Assembly: GCA_030650995.1 (NCBI GenBank)
Contig: JAUSCY010000061.1
Span: forward strand, 1-37,514
DNA length: 37,514 bases
Reading direction: 5' to 3'
Source of the DNA: Sheuella sp.
GTDB taxonomy: Bacteria; Pseudomonadota; Gammaproteobacteria; Burkholderiales; Burkholderiaceae_B
Shown: positions 8,677-19,300 of the stretch, in pieces
How positions within the stretch are numbered: the first letter of the stretch is position 1
How the letters are laid out: the number at the start of each line of letters is the position of its first letter
Made by a program: the position numbers and the translations under genes
The notes under the pieces: model-generated
What the model was told of the DNA's origin: nothing
The model's database searches: none
The model's input: only the letters and a program-made list of their open reading frames with translations

Positions 8677-11600
8677 CATCCTCAACAGCAATCGCCATTA
8701 TCGGTATGTCCGGTCGTTTTCCCGGCGCCAGCACCCTCAAGCAATTCTGGCTCAATCTGCAGCAAGGAATTGAATCGATAGAAAGATTTACTCCAGAGGA
8801 AATGATAGCCTGCGGAGTGCCAAGTGAGGTTGCGCACGACCCTAACTATGTTCCCGCAAAGGGGATTATCGAGGATATCGCGGGGTTCGATGCCACTTTC
8901 TTTGGTTATAGTCCGCGTGAAGCGAGCTATATGGATCCTCAGCATCGCGTTTTTTTGGAATGCGCCTGGGAGGCGCTGGAACATTCTGGTTACGACCCGC
9001 TGGTTGCTTCGGTAACGATTGGTTTATATGCTGGTTGTGGAGATGCTAGCTACCTGTATCACCTGCTTCAGTCCAAAAAGGATCTTGCCGAGGCGGCCAA
9101 GGACCCTTCAATTTTTTTTGGTAACTATCGAGACTTCTTTGCTACGCGTGTGGCGTATCGCCTTAATTTAAGAGGGCCGAGTCTGAATATTCAGACTGCG
9201 TGCTCAACTTCACTCGTTGCCATTCATGAAGCATGCTCGGCTTTATTAAGTTACCAGTGCGATCTCGCTGTAGCAGGAGGTATTCATTTGTCGTTGCCAC
9301 ATAAAAGTGGCAATTTTCACGAGAAGGGTGCTGTCGTTTCACCTGATGGTCATTGCCGTGCATTTGATGCACAGGGAGCTGGCACGGTAGCCTCTGATGG
9401 CGCCGGTGTTGTGATCCTCAAGCGTTATGACGATGCAATCGCTGATGGTGACACAATTCATGCCGTCATTCTGGGTAGTGCTGTGAATAACGATGGCGCA
9501 GATAAAATTGGATACACAGCACCCAGTGTAGGGGGACAGGCGGAAGTCATCACTATGGCACAAGAACTCGCCGCAATTTTGCCGAGTGAGGTCAGCTACA
9601 TTGAGGCACACGGAACGGGGACACCGCTTGGTGATCCAATAGAAATTAAGGCGCTCACACAGTCCTTTTCGCGCGGTACAGAGGAAAAGGGCTACTGTGC
9701 GATTGGCTCTCTCAAAACTAATCTTGGTCATCTCGATGCAGCTGCGGGGGTTGCTGGGTTAATCAAGACGGTGCTTGCTTTAAAGCACCAGGAAATTCCT
9801 GCCAGTTTGAATTTCAGCGTCCCCAATCCGGAAATTGATTTTGCGAATAGTCCGTTTTATGTCAATGATCGTTTGCGTTCATGGCAGCCGCGCCATGGCA
9901 AACGTATTGCCGGAGTTAGCTCTTTTGGTATTGGTGGCACAAACGCACATGCAATAGTGGGTGAGGCGCCTGCTCATTCAGTACGTACATCGAATAAACC
10001 TGCCCATTTACTCGTTCTCTCTGCCCGAAGCGAGACTGCGTTGATGAGCATGGCGGCGCGACTTGCTTCACATTTATCGGAATCTACAGCCCAGGATCTT
10101 GGTGATGTTGGGTTCACCTTGCAAATGGGCAGGCATGCTTTTCAACACAGACTTTCTATTGTTGCGTCAGACAAAGTCGAGGCCATTGCAAAGCTGAATC
10201 AAATCAATGCGGCCTATAAAAATATTGGCCAGACTGGTGATGCACGTAAACGGATCGCATTTTTATTTCCTGGCCAAGGATTGCAATGCGTAAATATGGG
10301 ACGCGCATTATATGAAAATGAAGAGGTTTTTAAGCACTATATAGACCTGGGTGCTGGCATTGCAGCCAAGTGCCTAGAGGGTATTGATTTACGTACTTTG
10401 CTATATCCTGAAAATGAAACTGATGAAGCGCAAACCCTAACGCAAACGCGTTTCGCCCAGCCTGCATTGTTTGTCGTCGAATATGCTTTGTCGCGTTATC
10501 TTGAGTCTCTTGGACTCAAGGCGGACATGATGCTTGGGCATAGCATTGGAGAGTGGGTGGCAGGATGTCTGGCTGGCGTTTTTTCTTTTGAAGATGCCGT
10601 TCGACTCGTATGTGAGCGTGCACGACTGATGCAATCCTGCGAGCCTGGCGCAATGCTGGGCGTAGAGTTATCTGAACAAGAGTTGTTACCCTTGCTTGCT
10701 GAGGGTCTCGAGATTTCTGTCTATAACGCCCAAAACTGGTTGATTGTTTCTGGCTCTAAAGAGAGAATAGAAGCATTGCAGCAGCGATTGCTTGCGCGAG
10801 AGGTAGTTTGCCATTCGCTGCGAGTGAGCCATGCGTTTCATTCCGCATCAATGGAGCCAGCAGCACAAACATTTGCTGCGTGCTTTAACAATGTCGTTTT
10901 ATTGCCGCCACAACTTTCATTTATTTCGAACGTGACAGGCGAGTGGATTACAGAAGAGCAGGCCTGCAGCCCCGCATATTGGGCACAGCAGTTGCGCGCA
11001 CCTGTGAGGTTTCATGAAGGTCTCATTGCGCTACAAAGCTCTCCTGATTTGTTGTTGCTCGAAGTCGGCCCTGGCAAAGCGCTGAGTCGATTTTCGGCGA
11101 TGTCTGCTCCAGTCAATGTGACCTCTGTCTGGCCGCAACCACAACTCAATGCATACGCTGAGTTATTAAATGCCGTGGGGCGGTTGTGGGTCGCAGGTGC
11201 TGTGCCGAATTGGTCAGCGCTTCATCAGACGGAGCCACGAGGACGTGTGCCGCTGCCGACTTATCCCTTTGAACATATTCAATATTGGGTAGATTCACAA
11301 CCAGTTGATCGTAACCAGCAAGCGCTGGAAACACTGGCGATTGATGATCGTCACTCACCGTGTCGCAATGTGGTTACGATTAAACCGCCGCGTAAAAATC
11401 CTAATCTTAGCGATTGGTTTTTTACACCTGAATGGCAGAGAGTACCCACGAATTTCAATCCTGGCGTTAAGCATTCTGATACCCCTACACTGATTATTCT
11501 GGGACCTGACGCAGTACTCGATAAATCATATTTAGATATATTCAGTCGTCTGGTGATCGTGCGGCCAGGGATGAAATACAGGCAACTGGATACGCAACAG

Positions 11601-14600
11601 TTCGAAATCGCATTGGACGAGCGTCAGTCGTATGAGGATTTGTTCGCGGCGCTTGAGCACCAAAAATGGCAGCCTCAGCGAATCATCCATGCGACCAATC
11701 TCGAGCCCGTAACAACAGGATCACCTGATGCAGAGCGGGCACTTCGACGCTATATCGAATTGCTCTGCCTCGCGCAAGCGATGGGTAAATGCTTACATGA
11801 TCAGAAAATTGAATTGATCATTTTGGCAAACCAGCTTTGTGCCACACCGGATGGAAGTTTTGTGCAGCCTGATAAGGCAAGCTTGTTTGGACCGTCCAAG
11901 GTGATTCCGCTCGAATATCCGGGTGTGAATTGTCGTGTGGTCGACCTGGATCAGGTTGCGCTGAATGATCCGAATGTTTTGCTCAATGAGTTACGACAAA
12001 GCAGTCAAGAGCGTGTGATCGCTTATCGTAGTGGACAGCGTTGGGTCGAGCGTTTTGTCGCCAAACCGCTGCCCGAGCAAGTGCCGAATGCCAGACTGCG
12101 TGAGCAAGGCGTATATCTGATCACGGGTGGCTTGGGCGGGGTTGGACTGGCTCTTGCAGAGCATCTCGTGCGAACAGTGCGGGCCAAGTTAGTGCTCGTT
12201 AATCGCTCAGATTTTCCGGCACGAGAAATGTGGCAGTCCGTGCTGCATGCAAAAAGCTTGACCGAATTACCAGAGCAGCTACCTGAATTACTACGTGCCT
12301 GTGAGACGTTTTCTCGCGACTTTACTATTGCAACGCTTAATCAGTATCAAGGTTTGCCAGAGGCGCTACTCACATTAGCGCAACGTTGTATTCAGCGTTA
12401 TTTTTCGACGGTTACCTCTCCATCGGAACGCGTTGCGATCGCACAGCTACGCGAACGCCTTAAGTTGCACCCCAGATTTGAACGGATGTTTCAATTTATG
12501 CTTGGCGTCTTAAAGACTGCGCCAGGTGTTGAATTGGACAATGCGCATCTGCAGATGCCACCACTATTACCTGTATCGGTCCAAGAGACTGCTGAAAGTT
12601 TCCCTGCATTTAGTGGTCTGATTAATTTCATAGATCGCTGTACCCAGGATTATCCAAAAGCCTTGGCAGGGGAAATTCCTTCTATTCAGGTTCTTTATCC
12701 AGAGGGAAAAACGACACGACTCGATGCGTTACAAAAAAATACAGTTGAATATAGTCAACAGCGCATCTACAGCCATGTTCTGAAAGATCACTTAATTAAA
12801 CTGGCACGTGTCCGACCGCTACGTATTCTGGAAGTCGGTGGTGGCCAGGGTTTATTGACTAGCGTCATTGCCCCTGAGTTGCTGGCGCTCGGTTGTAGCT
12901 ATCACTTTACCGATATTAGTCCTTACTTTATTAACAGAATTGTCACTGCGCAGCCTGATCTGAACGGTATCACCACAGGTATTTTTGACATCACGCGCGA
13001 TCCTCTTGGGCAGGGCCTCAAGGCGGATAGTTATGACGTGATTGTTGGGTTGGATGTGGTGCATGCAACACCGAATATTTCTGTCACACTCGAACATTTG
13101 CGACGGCTCTTGACGCCGTCAGGCTATCTTGGTTTGCTTGAAACTGTTTCAACCGGGCCCTGGGTGGATCTATGTTGGGGACTGGCAGATGGCTGGTGGC
13201 TATATGAGGATCAAGAGCTGCGTCATTCAGCACTGATGCACGCAGAACAATGGGAAACAGCGATTGGCAAAGCAGGCTTTGCACATCACGTAGTGCTTCC
13301 AGCGAAATCAGCCGAACGCGAATCTTGTGATGTCGCGCTTGTGCTGGCACAGCTTGCACCAAACGAGAATCATGCCTCGCTGCCAGATTGGCAAGCAGAG
13401 GCAAGTAATGATCCCACCACAATTAGCCGGTACCGTATTAAGAAACTGCAAGAGCTTGAGCAGTTAGGCGGTGAGGTTGTCGTAGTGACTGCAGATATAA
13501 GTGATGCAGCAGAAGTTCGGCGTCTGGTCGCTCAAACCAAAGAGCGTTTTGGATCGCTCAATGGCGTCATTCACTGCGCCATGGTCTTAGAAGACAAGCT
13601 CATGCAGCTTAAAGATCCGATGAGTGCGCGCAGGGTGTTTGCGCCAAAAGTCCAGGGCTCTTTGAACTTGATCTCCGCGCTTGAAGATCAAGCACTGGAT
13701 TTCTTTGCACATTGCTCATCGCTTGCAGCCCCGATGGGCCTGTATGCTCAATCTGATTATTGTGCAGCTACATCATTTCAGGACGCGCTTGCGCATACGA
13801 TGATGCCCGGTGTGAGTTTGTCGATTAACTGGGGGGTGTGGCGTGATGCAGGTTTCGCCATGCGTATGAAGTTAGAAACGGCTGCGCGCCTGCAGCATTG
13901 GCAGCCATTGGCCGGTCCGATTCTTCGTCGTCGACTTTCTGCTGAAAATGGCAACATAGTTTTTGAAGGTGATCTCACGCAACAGTGGGTGATCGCCGAG
14001 CATTATCTCAACGATATGGCTACGCTGCCAGGTACGGGATATTTGTCTCTCGTAAATGAAGCCATGCACGCATTGCGAAGAACGACGTATAAATTTGATA
14101 GTTTGGTATTCAGTGAGACATTAACCGTCTTACCGCAACAGACACAATCCATACGCCTGTTGCTTGAGCCTGATACACAAGGTTATCAAATCAAAGTAGC
14201 GAGTTTGCGCGACGATTTGTGGATTGAACATGCAAGGGCTCATATTAGTGTTGTTGATGCAAACGAAACAAATGGTATTTCAGACTCAGAAGAGGTTCTG
14301 TCAGCGCTTAAACAGCGCTTTGACTTTTCGAGCCCGACCCCTGAGGATCACAATCAATCGCTTAAGTCATTATTGATTTATCGTTCTGTCGCGGTTGGGC
14401 CGCGGTGGCAAGGCCTGATACGCTGGAGTTCTCAGCAAACGCATCAGGCGCTCGCCATGATCGAATTGCCTGTACGATTTGAGCACGATCTGCATGCGTA
14501 TCCACTGCATCCCGCAATGCTTGATATCGCAACTAGCTTTGCGATGGGGGACGAGGCTTTTTATCTACCTCTGGCGTATGACAATGTCACGATTCACGCT

Positions 14601-16355
14601 CCATTGAGCCGGACTATCTGGAGTCATATTGTCTGGGAGCGCAATGCAGCATCTGAAGCACCAACGATATCGTTCGCAATCAGGATTTTCAATGATGACG
14701 GTACGCTGGCAATAGAAATTGGTCACTACACGCTGCGAAAGATTGATGGCTCAGCTGCGAATACAGAATCACGTCGACTGATTTGTGAAACGCCTGGTTT
14801 AATCGATACCTTAACTTACGTTCCACTTGCACCGTTGTCAGTGAAAGATGACGAAGTGGAAATTCGTGTTGTCACAACCGGATTAAATTTTCTTGACGTG
14901 TTGACTGCTCTGGATATGTCCTTGCGATTGCCTGAGCAAGAAACCGGTATTGGGCGAGAGTGCGCGGGTACCATTACTCGCGTGGGTCGTAACGTCAGCC
15001 ATTTTAAAGTGGGCGATGCGGTACTTGCGATCACCTCTCACGCTTTCGATGACCTGGTCGTGGTGTCTCAGCAAAGCGTGCGATCCAAGCCCGCAAGCTT
15101 AAGCTGGGAAGTCGCGGCCAGCGTTGCGGTACCATTTATGACGGCTCATTTTGCGCTCAATCATCGCGCCAGGCTGCGCAGAGGCGAATCGGTACTAATT
15201 CACGCAGCTGCTGGTGGGGTCGGACTGGCGGCAGTTCAACTGGCTTTAAATGTTGGCGCAACGATTTACGCGACAGCTGGCAGCGAAGAGAAACGCAATT
15301 ATTTACGCAGCCTTGGTATTGCCCATGTATTTGATTCAAGATCGGCAGCATTTGCCCAGGAAGTACGCCTTGCAAATGGTGGCGGTGTTGATGTTGTATT
15401 GAACTCTCTTGGTGCAGACTTAATGTTAGCGAGTTTGGAGTTGCTCGCACCACATGGACGTTTTCTCGAGTTAGGAAAACGTGATTTTGCTGAAAACAGG
15501 CAAGTTGGTATGTCTGTATTTGCTGGTGGCGTAACTTATTACTCTATAAATTTAGGTCCCGATCTCATTGAATATGATGCAGTATTCGATGAAGTGATGG
15601 AGATGCTGGCAAATCAAGAAGTTCATCCTCTGCCGTTACGCGTATACCCTGTTGACGAGACTGCACAAGCTTTTGCAGACATGGCGAGCGCAAGGCATAT
15701 CGGAAAGTTAGTCATCGCACGTTCTAATCATCCTGTCAGACATCGTGCTGTTGTTGAGTTTTCTGGCATAGACGCTCCAATGGAGGATCCGCAGTTGCGA
15801 GAAGGGATGTCGTCGCTGGAGGGGGCTCATGCTTTTGACCGTGCGTTATCCTCAGGTTTAGCGCAGATTTTGGTGACCCCTCAGGATTTTCCAACACTGT
15901 TGCGTCTGAATACGCCTTCTCAAATTCGTTTTAATAAAGAGAGCCTTGCTCAGAGCACTGTCGCCAAAACTAGCGTTGCTGTGCCCGATATTGCTTTGCC
16001 TGTTGCAAAAAATGATTTGGCCTCGATCGTTCGAGAGTCTTGGCAAAAATATCTCGGGTTGACACAGATCGATCCAGACGATAATTTTTTCAAACTTGGT
16101 GGCGATTCGCTGATCGGCATCCAGATTATGGCCTATCTGCGCAAGCGCCTGAGTATTGAAGTTCCGGTTGCGATATTTTTTGAAGCACCCACACTTAAAG
16201 AACTCACTCAAGCACTGGAAAGTTTGTCCAGTAAAAAAATTGCATCTGATATTGTTGAGCCAGTCCTTAAGCTCTCTGCGGCTCAGCGTTTTGAGCCTTT
16301 CGCATTAACAGATGAACAGCAAGCTTACTGGATAGGTCGAAGCGGTGCTTTTTAG
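8673..16355 (+). CDS. PKS module KS-AT-KR[C-MT]-DH-ER-ACP plus N-terminus of a Cy domain, ended by in-frame TAG (TubD-like, first part)
   Basis: The protein has 2560 residues and starts at an ATGA overlap with the previous gene; no clear Shine-Dalgarno site is seen, so translational coupling is likely. KS has C177 (TACSTS), H313 (AHGTGT) and H353 (NLGHLD). AT has Ser624 in GHSIGEW and HAFHS at 720-724, the malonyl-type motif. A structural KR half lies near 915-1140. The catalytic KR opens with TGGLGGVG at 1151, is interrupted by ~400 residues carrying a C-methyltransferase (E1387, EVGGGQG; then HATPNI), and resumes near 1585 with Ser1683 and Tyr1696; the tetrad Asn is Thr1700. DH has His1777 (HYLNDMATLP, with Asp where Gly is usual) and D1951. 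ER has HAAAGGVG at 2177. ACP Ser is 2479. Residues 2537-2560 (PFALTDEQQAYWIGRSGAF) are the start of a Cy domain, cut off by TAG. DH and ER follow KR, opposite to the usual cis-AT order. Expected role: add a fully reduced, possibly methylated C2 unit to the N-Me-Val thioester. Confidence 0.93.
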   Translation: MTSSTAIAIIGMSGRFPGASTLKQFWLNLQQGIESIERFTPEEMIACGVPSEVAHDPNYVPAKGIIEDIAGFDATFFGYSPREASYMDPQHRVFLECAWEALEHSGYDPLVASVTIGLYAGCGDASYLYHLLQSKKDLAEAAKDPSIFFGNYRDFFATRVAYRLNLRGPSLNIQTACSTSLVAIHEACSALLSYQCDLAVAGGIHLSLPHKSGNFHEKGAVVSPDGHCRAFDAQGAGTVASDGAGVVILKRYDDAIADGDTIHAVILGSAVNNDGADKIGYTAPSVGGQAEVITMAQELAAILPSEVSYIEAHGTGTPLGDPIEIKALTQSFSRGTEEKGYCAIGSLKTNLGHLDAAAGVAGLIKTVLALKHQEIPASLNFSVPNPEIDFANSPFYVNDRLRSWQPRHGKRIAGVSSFGIGGTNAHAIVGEAPAHSVRTSNKPAHLLVLSARSETALMSMAARLASHLSESTAQDLGDVGFTLQMGRHAFQHRLSIVASDKVEAIAKLNQINAAYKNIGQTGDARKRIAFLFPGQGLQCVNMGRALYENEEVFKHYIDLGAGIAAKCLEGIDLRTLLYPENETDEAQTLTQTRFAQPALFVVEYALSRYLESLGLKADMMLGHSIGEWVAGCLAGVFSFEDAVRLVCERARLMQSCEPGAMLGVELSEQELLPLLAEGLEISVYNAQNWLIVSGSKERIEALQQRLLAREVVCHSLRVSHAFHSASMEPAAQTFAACFNNVVLLPPQLSFISNVTGEWITEEQACSPAYWAQQLRAPVRFHEGLIALQSSPDLLLLEVGPGKALSRFSAMSAPVNVTSVWPQPQLNAYAELLNAVGRLWVAGAVPNWSALHQTEPRGRVPLPTYPFEHIQYWVDSQPVDRNQQALETLAIDDRHSPCRNVVTIKPPRKNPNLSDWFFTPEWQRVPTNFNPGVKHSDTPTLIILGPDAVLDKSYLDIFSRLVIVRPGMKYRQLDTQQFEIALDERQSYEDLFAALEHQKWQPQRIIHATNLEPVTTGSPDAERALRRYIELLCLAQAMGKCLHDQKIELIILANQLCATPDGSFVQPDKASLFGPSKVIPLEYPGVNCRVVDLDQVALNDPNVLLNELRQSSQERVIAYRSGQRWVERFVAKPLPEQVPNARLREQGVYLITGGLGGVGLALAEHLVRTVRAKLVLVNRSDFPAREMWQSVLHAKSLTELPEQLPELLRACETFSRDFTIATLNQYQGLPEALLTLAQRCIQRYFSTVTSPSERVAIAQLRERLKLHPRFERMFQFMLGVLKTAPGVELDNAHLQMPPLLPVSVQETAESFPAFSGLINFIDRCTQDYPKALAGEIPSIQVLYPEGKTTRLDALQKNTVEYSQQRIYSHVLKDHLIKLARVRPLRILEVGGGQGLLTSVIAPELLALGCSYHFTDISPYFINRIVTAQPDLNGITTGIFDITRDPLGQGLKADSYDVIVGLDVVHATPNISVTLEHLRRLLTPSGYLGLLETVSTGPWVDLCWGLADGWWLYEDQELRHSALMHAEQWETAIGKAGFAHHVVLPAKSAERESCDVALVLAQLAPNENHASLPDWQAEASNDPTTISRYRIKKLQELEQLGGEVVVVTADISDAAEVRRLVAQTKERFGSLNGVIHCAMVLEDKLMQLKDPMSARRVFAPKVQGSLNLISALEDQALDFFAHCSSLAAPMGLYAQSDYCAATSFQDALAHTMMPGVSLSINWGVWRDAGFAMRMKLETAARLQHWQPLAGPILRRRLSAENGNIVFEGDLTQQWVIAEHYLNDMATLPGTGYLSLVNEAMHALRRTTYKFDSLVFSETLTVLPQQTQSIRLLLEPDTQGYQIKVASLRDDLWIEHARAHISVVDANETNGISDSEEVLSALKQRFDFSSPTPEDHNQSLKSLLIYRSVAVGPRWQGLIRWSSQQTHQALAMIELPVRFEHDLHAYPLHPAMLDIATSFAMGDEAFYLPLAYDNVTIHAPLSRTIWSHIVWERNAASEAPTISFAIRIFNDDGTLAIEIGHYTLRKIDGSAANTESRRLICETPGLIDTLTYVPLAPLSVKDDEVEIRVVTTGLNFLDVLTALDMSLRLPEQETGIGRECAGTITRVGRNVSHFKVGDAVLAITSHAFDDLVVVSQQSVRSKPASLSWEVAASVAVPFMTAHFALNHRARLRRGESVLIHAAAGGVGLAAVQLALNVGATIYATAGSEEKRNYLRSLGIAHVFDSRSAAFAQEVRLANGGGVDVVLNSLGADLMLASLELLAPHGRFLELGKRDFAENRQVGMSVFAGGVTYYSINLGPDLIEYDAVFDEVMEMLANQEVHPLPLRVYPVDETAQAFADMASARHIGKLVIARSNHPVRHRAVVEFSGIDAPMEDPQLREGMSSLEGAHAFDRALSSGLAQILVTPQDFPTLLRLNTPSQIRFNKESLAQSTVAKTSVAVPDIALPVAKNDLASIVRESWQKYLGLTQIDPDDNFFKLGGDSLIGIQIMAYLRKRLSIEVPVAIFFEAPTLKELTQALESLSSKKIASDIVEPVLKLSAAQRFEPFALTDEQQAYWIGRSGAF
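16353..16355 (+). other. In-frame amber codon splitting a Cy domain
   Basis: TAG separates two open stretches that share one frame (8673-16352 and 16356-20243). Read through, the junction is GRSGAF-X-LGNVAAHGYFE, the normal continuous start of a Cy domain; family members commonly have Glu or another non-stop residue at X. One substitution (for example GAG to TAG) would explain it. An indel in the adjacent T run would not, because the frame is the same on both sides. TAG also ends the genes at 33570-33572 and 36809-36811, so general recoding is unlikely. Confidence 0.9.
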
Positions 16356-19300
16356 TTGGGGAACGTTGCCGCGCACGGATATTTTGAAGTTGAGCGCAGC
16401 GACCTCGACTATGCTCGTTTTTGTCGGGTGTGGATGCAGCTGGTGCGTCGCCATGACATGCTGCGAATGATTGTTAATGCGGACGGACAGCAACAAATTC
16501 TTGCGGATGTAGCTCAATATCAGCCAGAGCTGATAGATTTGCGTGATCTGACAAAGTCTGATGCGGATAATTCGATTGTCGCTTTGCGCGAAAGGATGTC
16601 GAGCCAAATCCTTCCGAGTGATCAATGGCCTTTGTTTGATATTCGGGTATCGCTATTGCCTGATTCGAGCATACGCATTCATATGAGTTTTGACGCACTT
16701 ATCATGGATGCCTGGAGCTCCATGATTCTGGGCCGTGAATTTGCCGAGTTGTATAAGAATCCTGAATTTAAGTTGCCAGAACTTGAACTCAGCTTTAGAG
16801 ACTATGTCGTTGCCGAGCAGGCAGTTCGTGAAACATCCGAATACGATGTTTCTAAGCGTTATTGGCTGGACCGTCTGGATAAGTTGCCACCGGCGCCAGA
16901 CTTACCACTCAGAATTAAACCTGAAGAGCTCGAAAAGCCAAGCTTTACTAGACGTAATGCGCTTTTGTCACGCACCCAGTGGACTGCACTTAAGAAAAAT
17001 GCCGCATCGGCGGGCCTGACCCCATCTATTGTTTGTTTAACTTGTTTTAGTGAAGTATTGGCGCGATGGAGTCAAAGCGAACGCTTCAGTATCAATTTGA
17101 CACTTTTCAATCGTCCGCCCGTACATCCGCAAATCAATGATGTAGTCGGTGACTTTACTTCGTTGACACTGCTGGAGATTGAAGCAAATGGATCCCGCTC
17201 ATTTATTGAGAATGCGCAACGTATCCAACAGCAACTCGGCAGAGATTTAGATCACCGCAGATTCAGCGGAGTTGAGGTTTTACGTGAGCTTGTTCGAAGT
17301 GGTCGGCGTCATTCTGGCGCAATTATGCCCGTTGTATTCACCAGTACGCTTGCTCTAGAGAGTCGACAGGAAACACATTCTCCCGTCATTTTTGATGGAG
17401 AGGTCGTATATGGAATTAGTCAGACGCCTCAGGTGTGGCTGGATCACGGTATTGTTGAAGAAGATGGGCAGTTATCACTGAACTGGAATGCCGTCGAAGC
17501 TTTATTTCCTGAAGGCTTACTCGATGACATGTTCGAGGCCTATCGGAACATGCTGGTCGGGCTGGCTGATTCACCAGAGATCTGGAATCAGCCTCTTGAG
17601 TCTAAGTTACCAGTCTTACAGCTGACAAGACGTGATGCCTATAACGCTACAGATGTAGATTTAAATATAAGTCGCCTGGAATCTGATTTTTTTGAACAAG
17701 CTCTGCGCAGTAAGGACACGCCTGCTGTTTTAACAATAAATGGCCATGTCGTCTCCTACGGAGATCTTGCTGATAAAGCGCTAAGTATCGCTAATATGCT
17801 ACGCAGCAATCAAGTCGCACCTGGTGAATGTGTCGGTGTGCATCTTGCCAAAGGATGGGAGCAAGTCGCAGCGGCACTGGGTATTCTTAAAGCTGGAGGC
17901 GCATACGTAGCGCTGGATCCGAGTTTGCCAGAATCGCGATTGGCAGTGATGAGCGCTGGAATGCGTTATGTAATTAGTACGCGAGCGGATGCGACGCAAC
18001 TGCCTGCCTCGTTAAAAGCACTCTGTTTTGAAGATATTGAACGAAATACTTCGGCTTTACCGGATCCATTGAGTCTTGCCGATCTTGCATATGTCATCTT
18101 TACCTCTGGTTCTACGGGTCGCCCTAAAGGTGTGATGATTCAGCATCAGGCGGTGATGAATACCATTGCTGATCTTGTGCAGCGTTTTAATCTGAGTCAT
18201 GCAGATCGCATACTTGCACTTTCTGCAATGGGCTTTGACTTATCGGTCTTCGACATGTTTGCGCTGTTAGGTATTGGCGGCAGCATCGTTATGCCCGATC
18301 CACAAGGCTTGCGCGAGCCTGATCATTGGCACAAGCTGATAGTTGAGCATCAGGTGACGATCTGGAATTCAGTTCCTGCCCTGATGGAGTTACTGATTGA
18401 TTTTGTCGAGAGCAACGCACTCGATCTTCCAGTTTCTTTGCGCTTGATCATGTTGAGCGGTGACTGGATACCGGTGGGGTTGCCCGAGCGTATCCAAAAG
18501 TTGCTGCCCACAGTGACAATCATCAGTATGGGCGGAGCAACAGAGGCATCAATCTGGTCTATTTATTATCCTGTTAACAAAGTGGCACCAGAATGGACAA
18601 GTATTCCGTATGGTTACCCGCTTGCGAATCAAACATATTACGTACTGAACTCAAGGATGCAGAGTTGCCCTGAATGGGTAACGGGTGAGCTCTATATTGG
18701 TGGCGTTGGCTTGTCCTCCGGCTATTGGAAAGATCCTGACCAGTCAGCCCAACGCTACCCCGTGATTGACGGAAAAAGGCTTTACCGTACGGGAGATCAG
18801 GGGCGTTTCAGACCTGAGGGCTGGATAGAGTTTCAGGGTCGAAATGACAGTCAAGTTAAGGTTCAGGGTTATCGCATTGAATTGACAGAAATCGAATCTG
18901 TTCTGCGCCATCACCCACAGGTGAGTAAGTGTGCAGTCAAGGCTTTAGGGCTTGAGCGTAATGCCAGAAGACTTGCCGCCTATTTTGTGCCATATGAAAA
19001 TCAACCACTGCCTACAGCAGAGAGTTTGCGACAGTTTTTACTGAAACAATTGCCAGACTACATGGTGCCACGGACTTACTCCGTGATTGCGAGTTTGCCG
19101 CTTTCGAGTAACGGAAAGGTCGATTACGCCAGTCTGCCGGATCCTGTCGAAAATGTGACTGGTAGTGCCGTCACCCAGGTGGTTCATAACTCCCTGCGTG
19201 CAAAGGTGCTAAGTCTGATAGGGGACTTGTTAAAGCTGCCTGCCGTCAGTCCTGAGGCCAATCTTTTGGATTTGGGCGCCGATTCGATCACAGTGATTCG

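Noticed and set aside
16353..16355. Genome-wide reassignment of TAG to a sense codon
   Set aside because: Genes here also end at TAG 33570-33572 and 36809-36811, at positions that fit full-length proteins, and other genes use TGA and TAA normally.
16349..16356. Homopolymer T run as a frameshift error at the break between the PKS and Cy-NRPS parts
   Set aside because: Both sides are in the same frame, so a single indel cannot create the break; a substitution or a real amber codon is needed.
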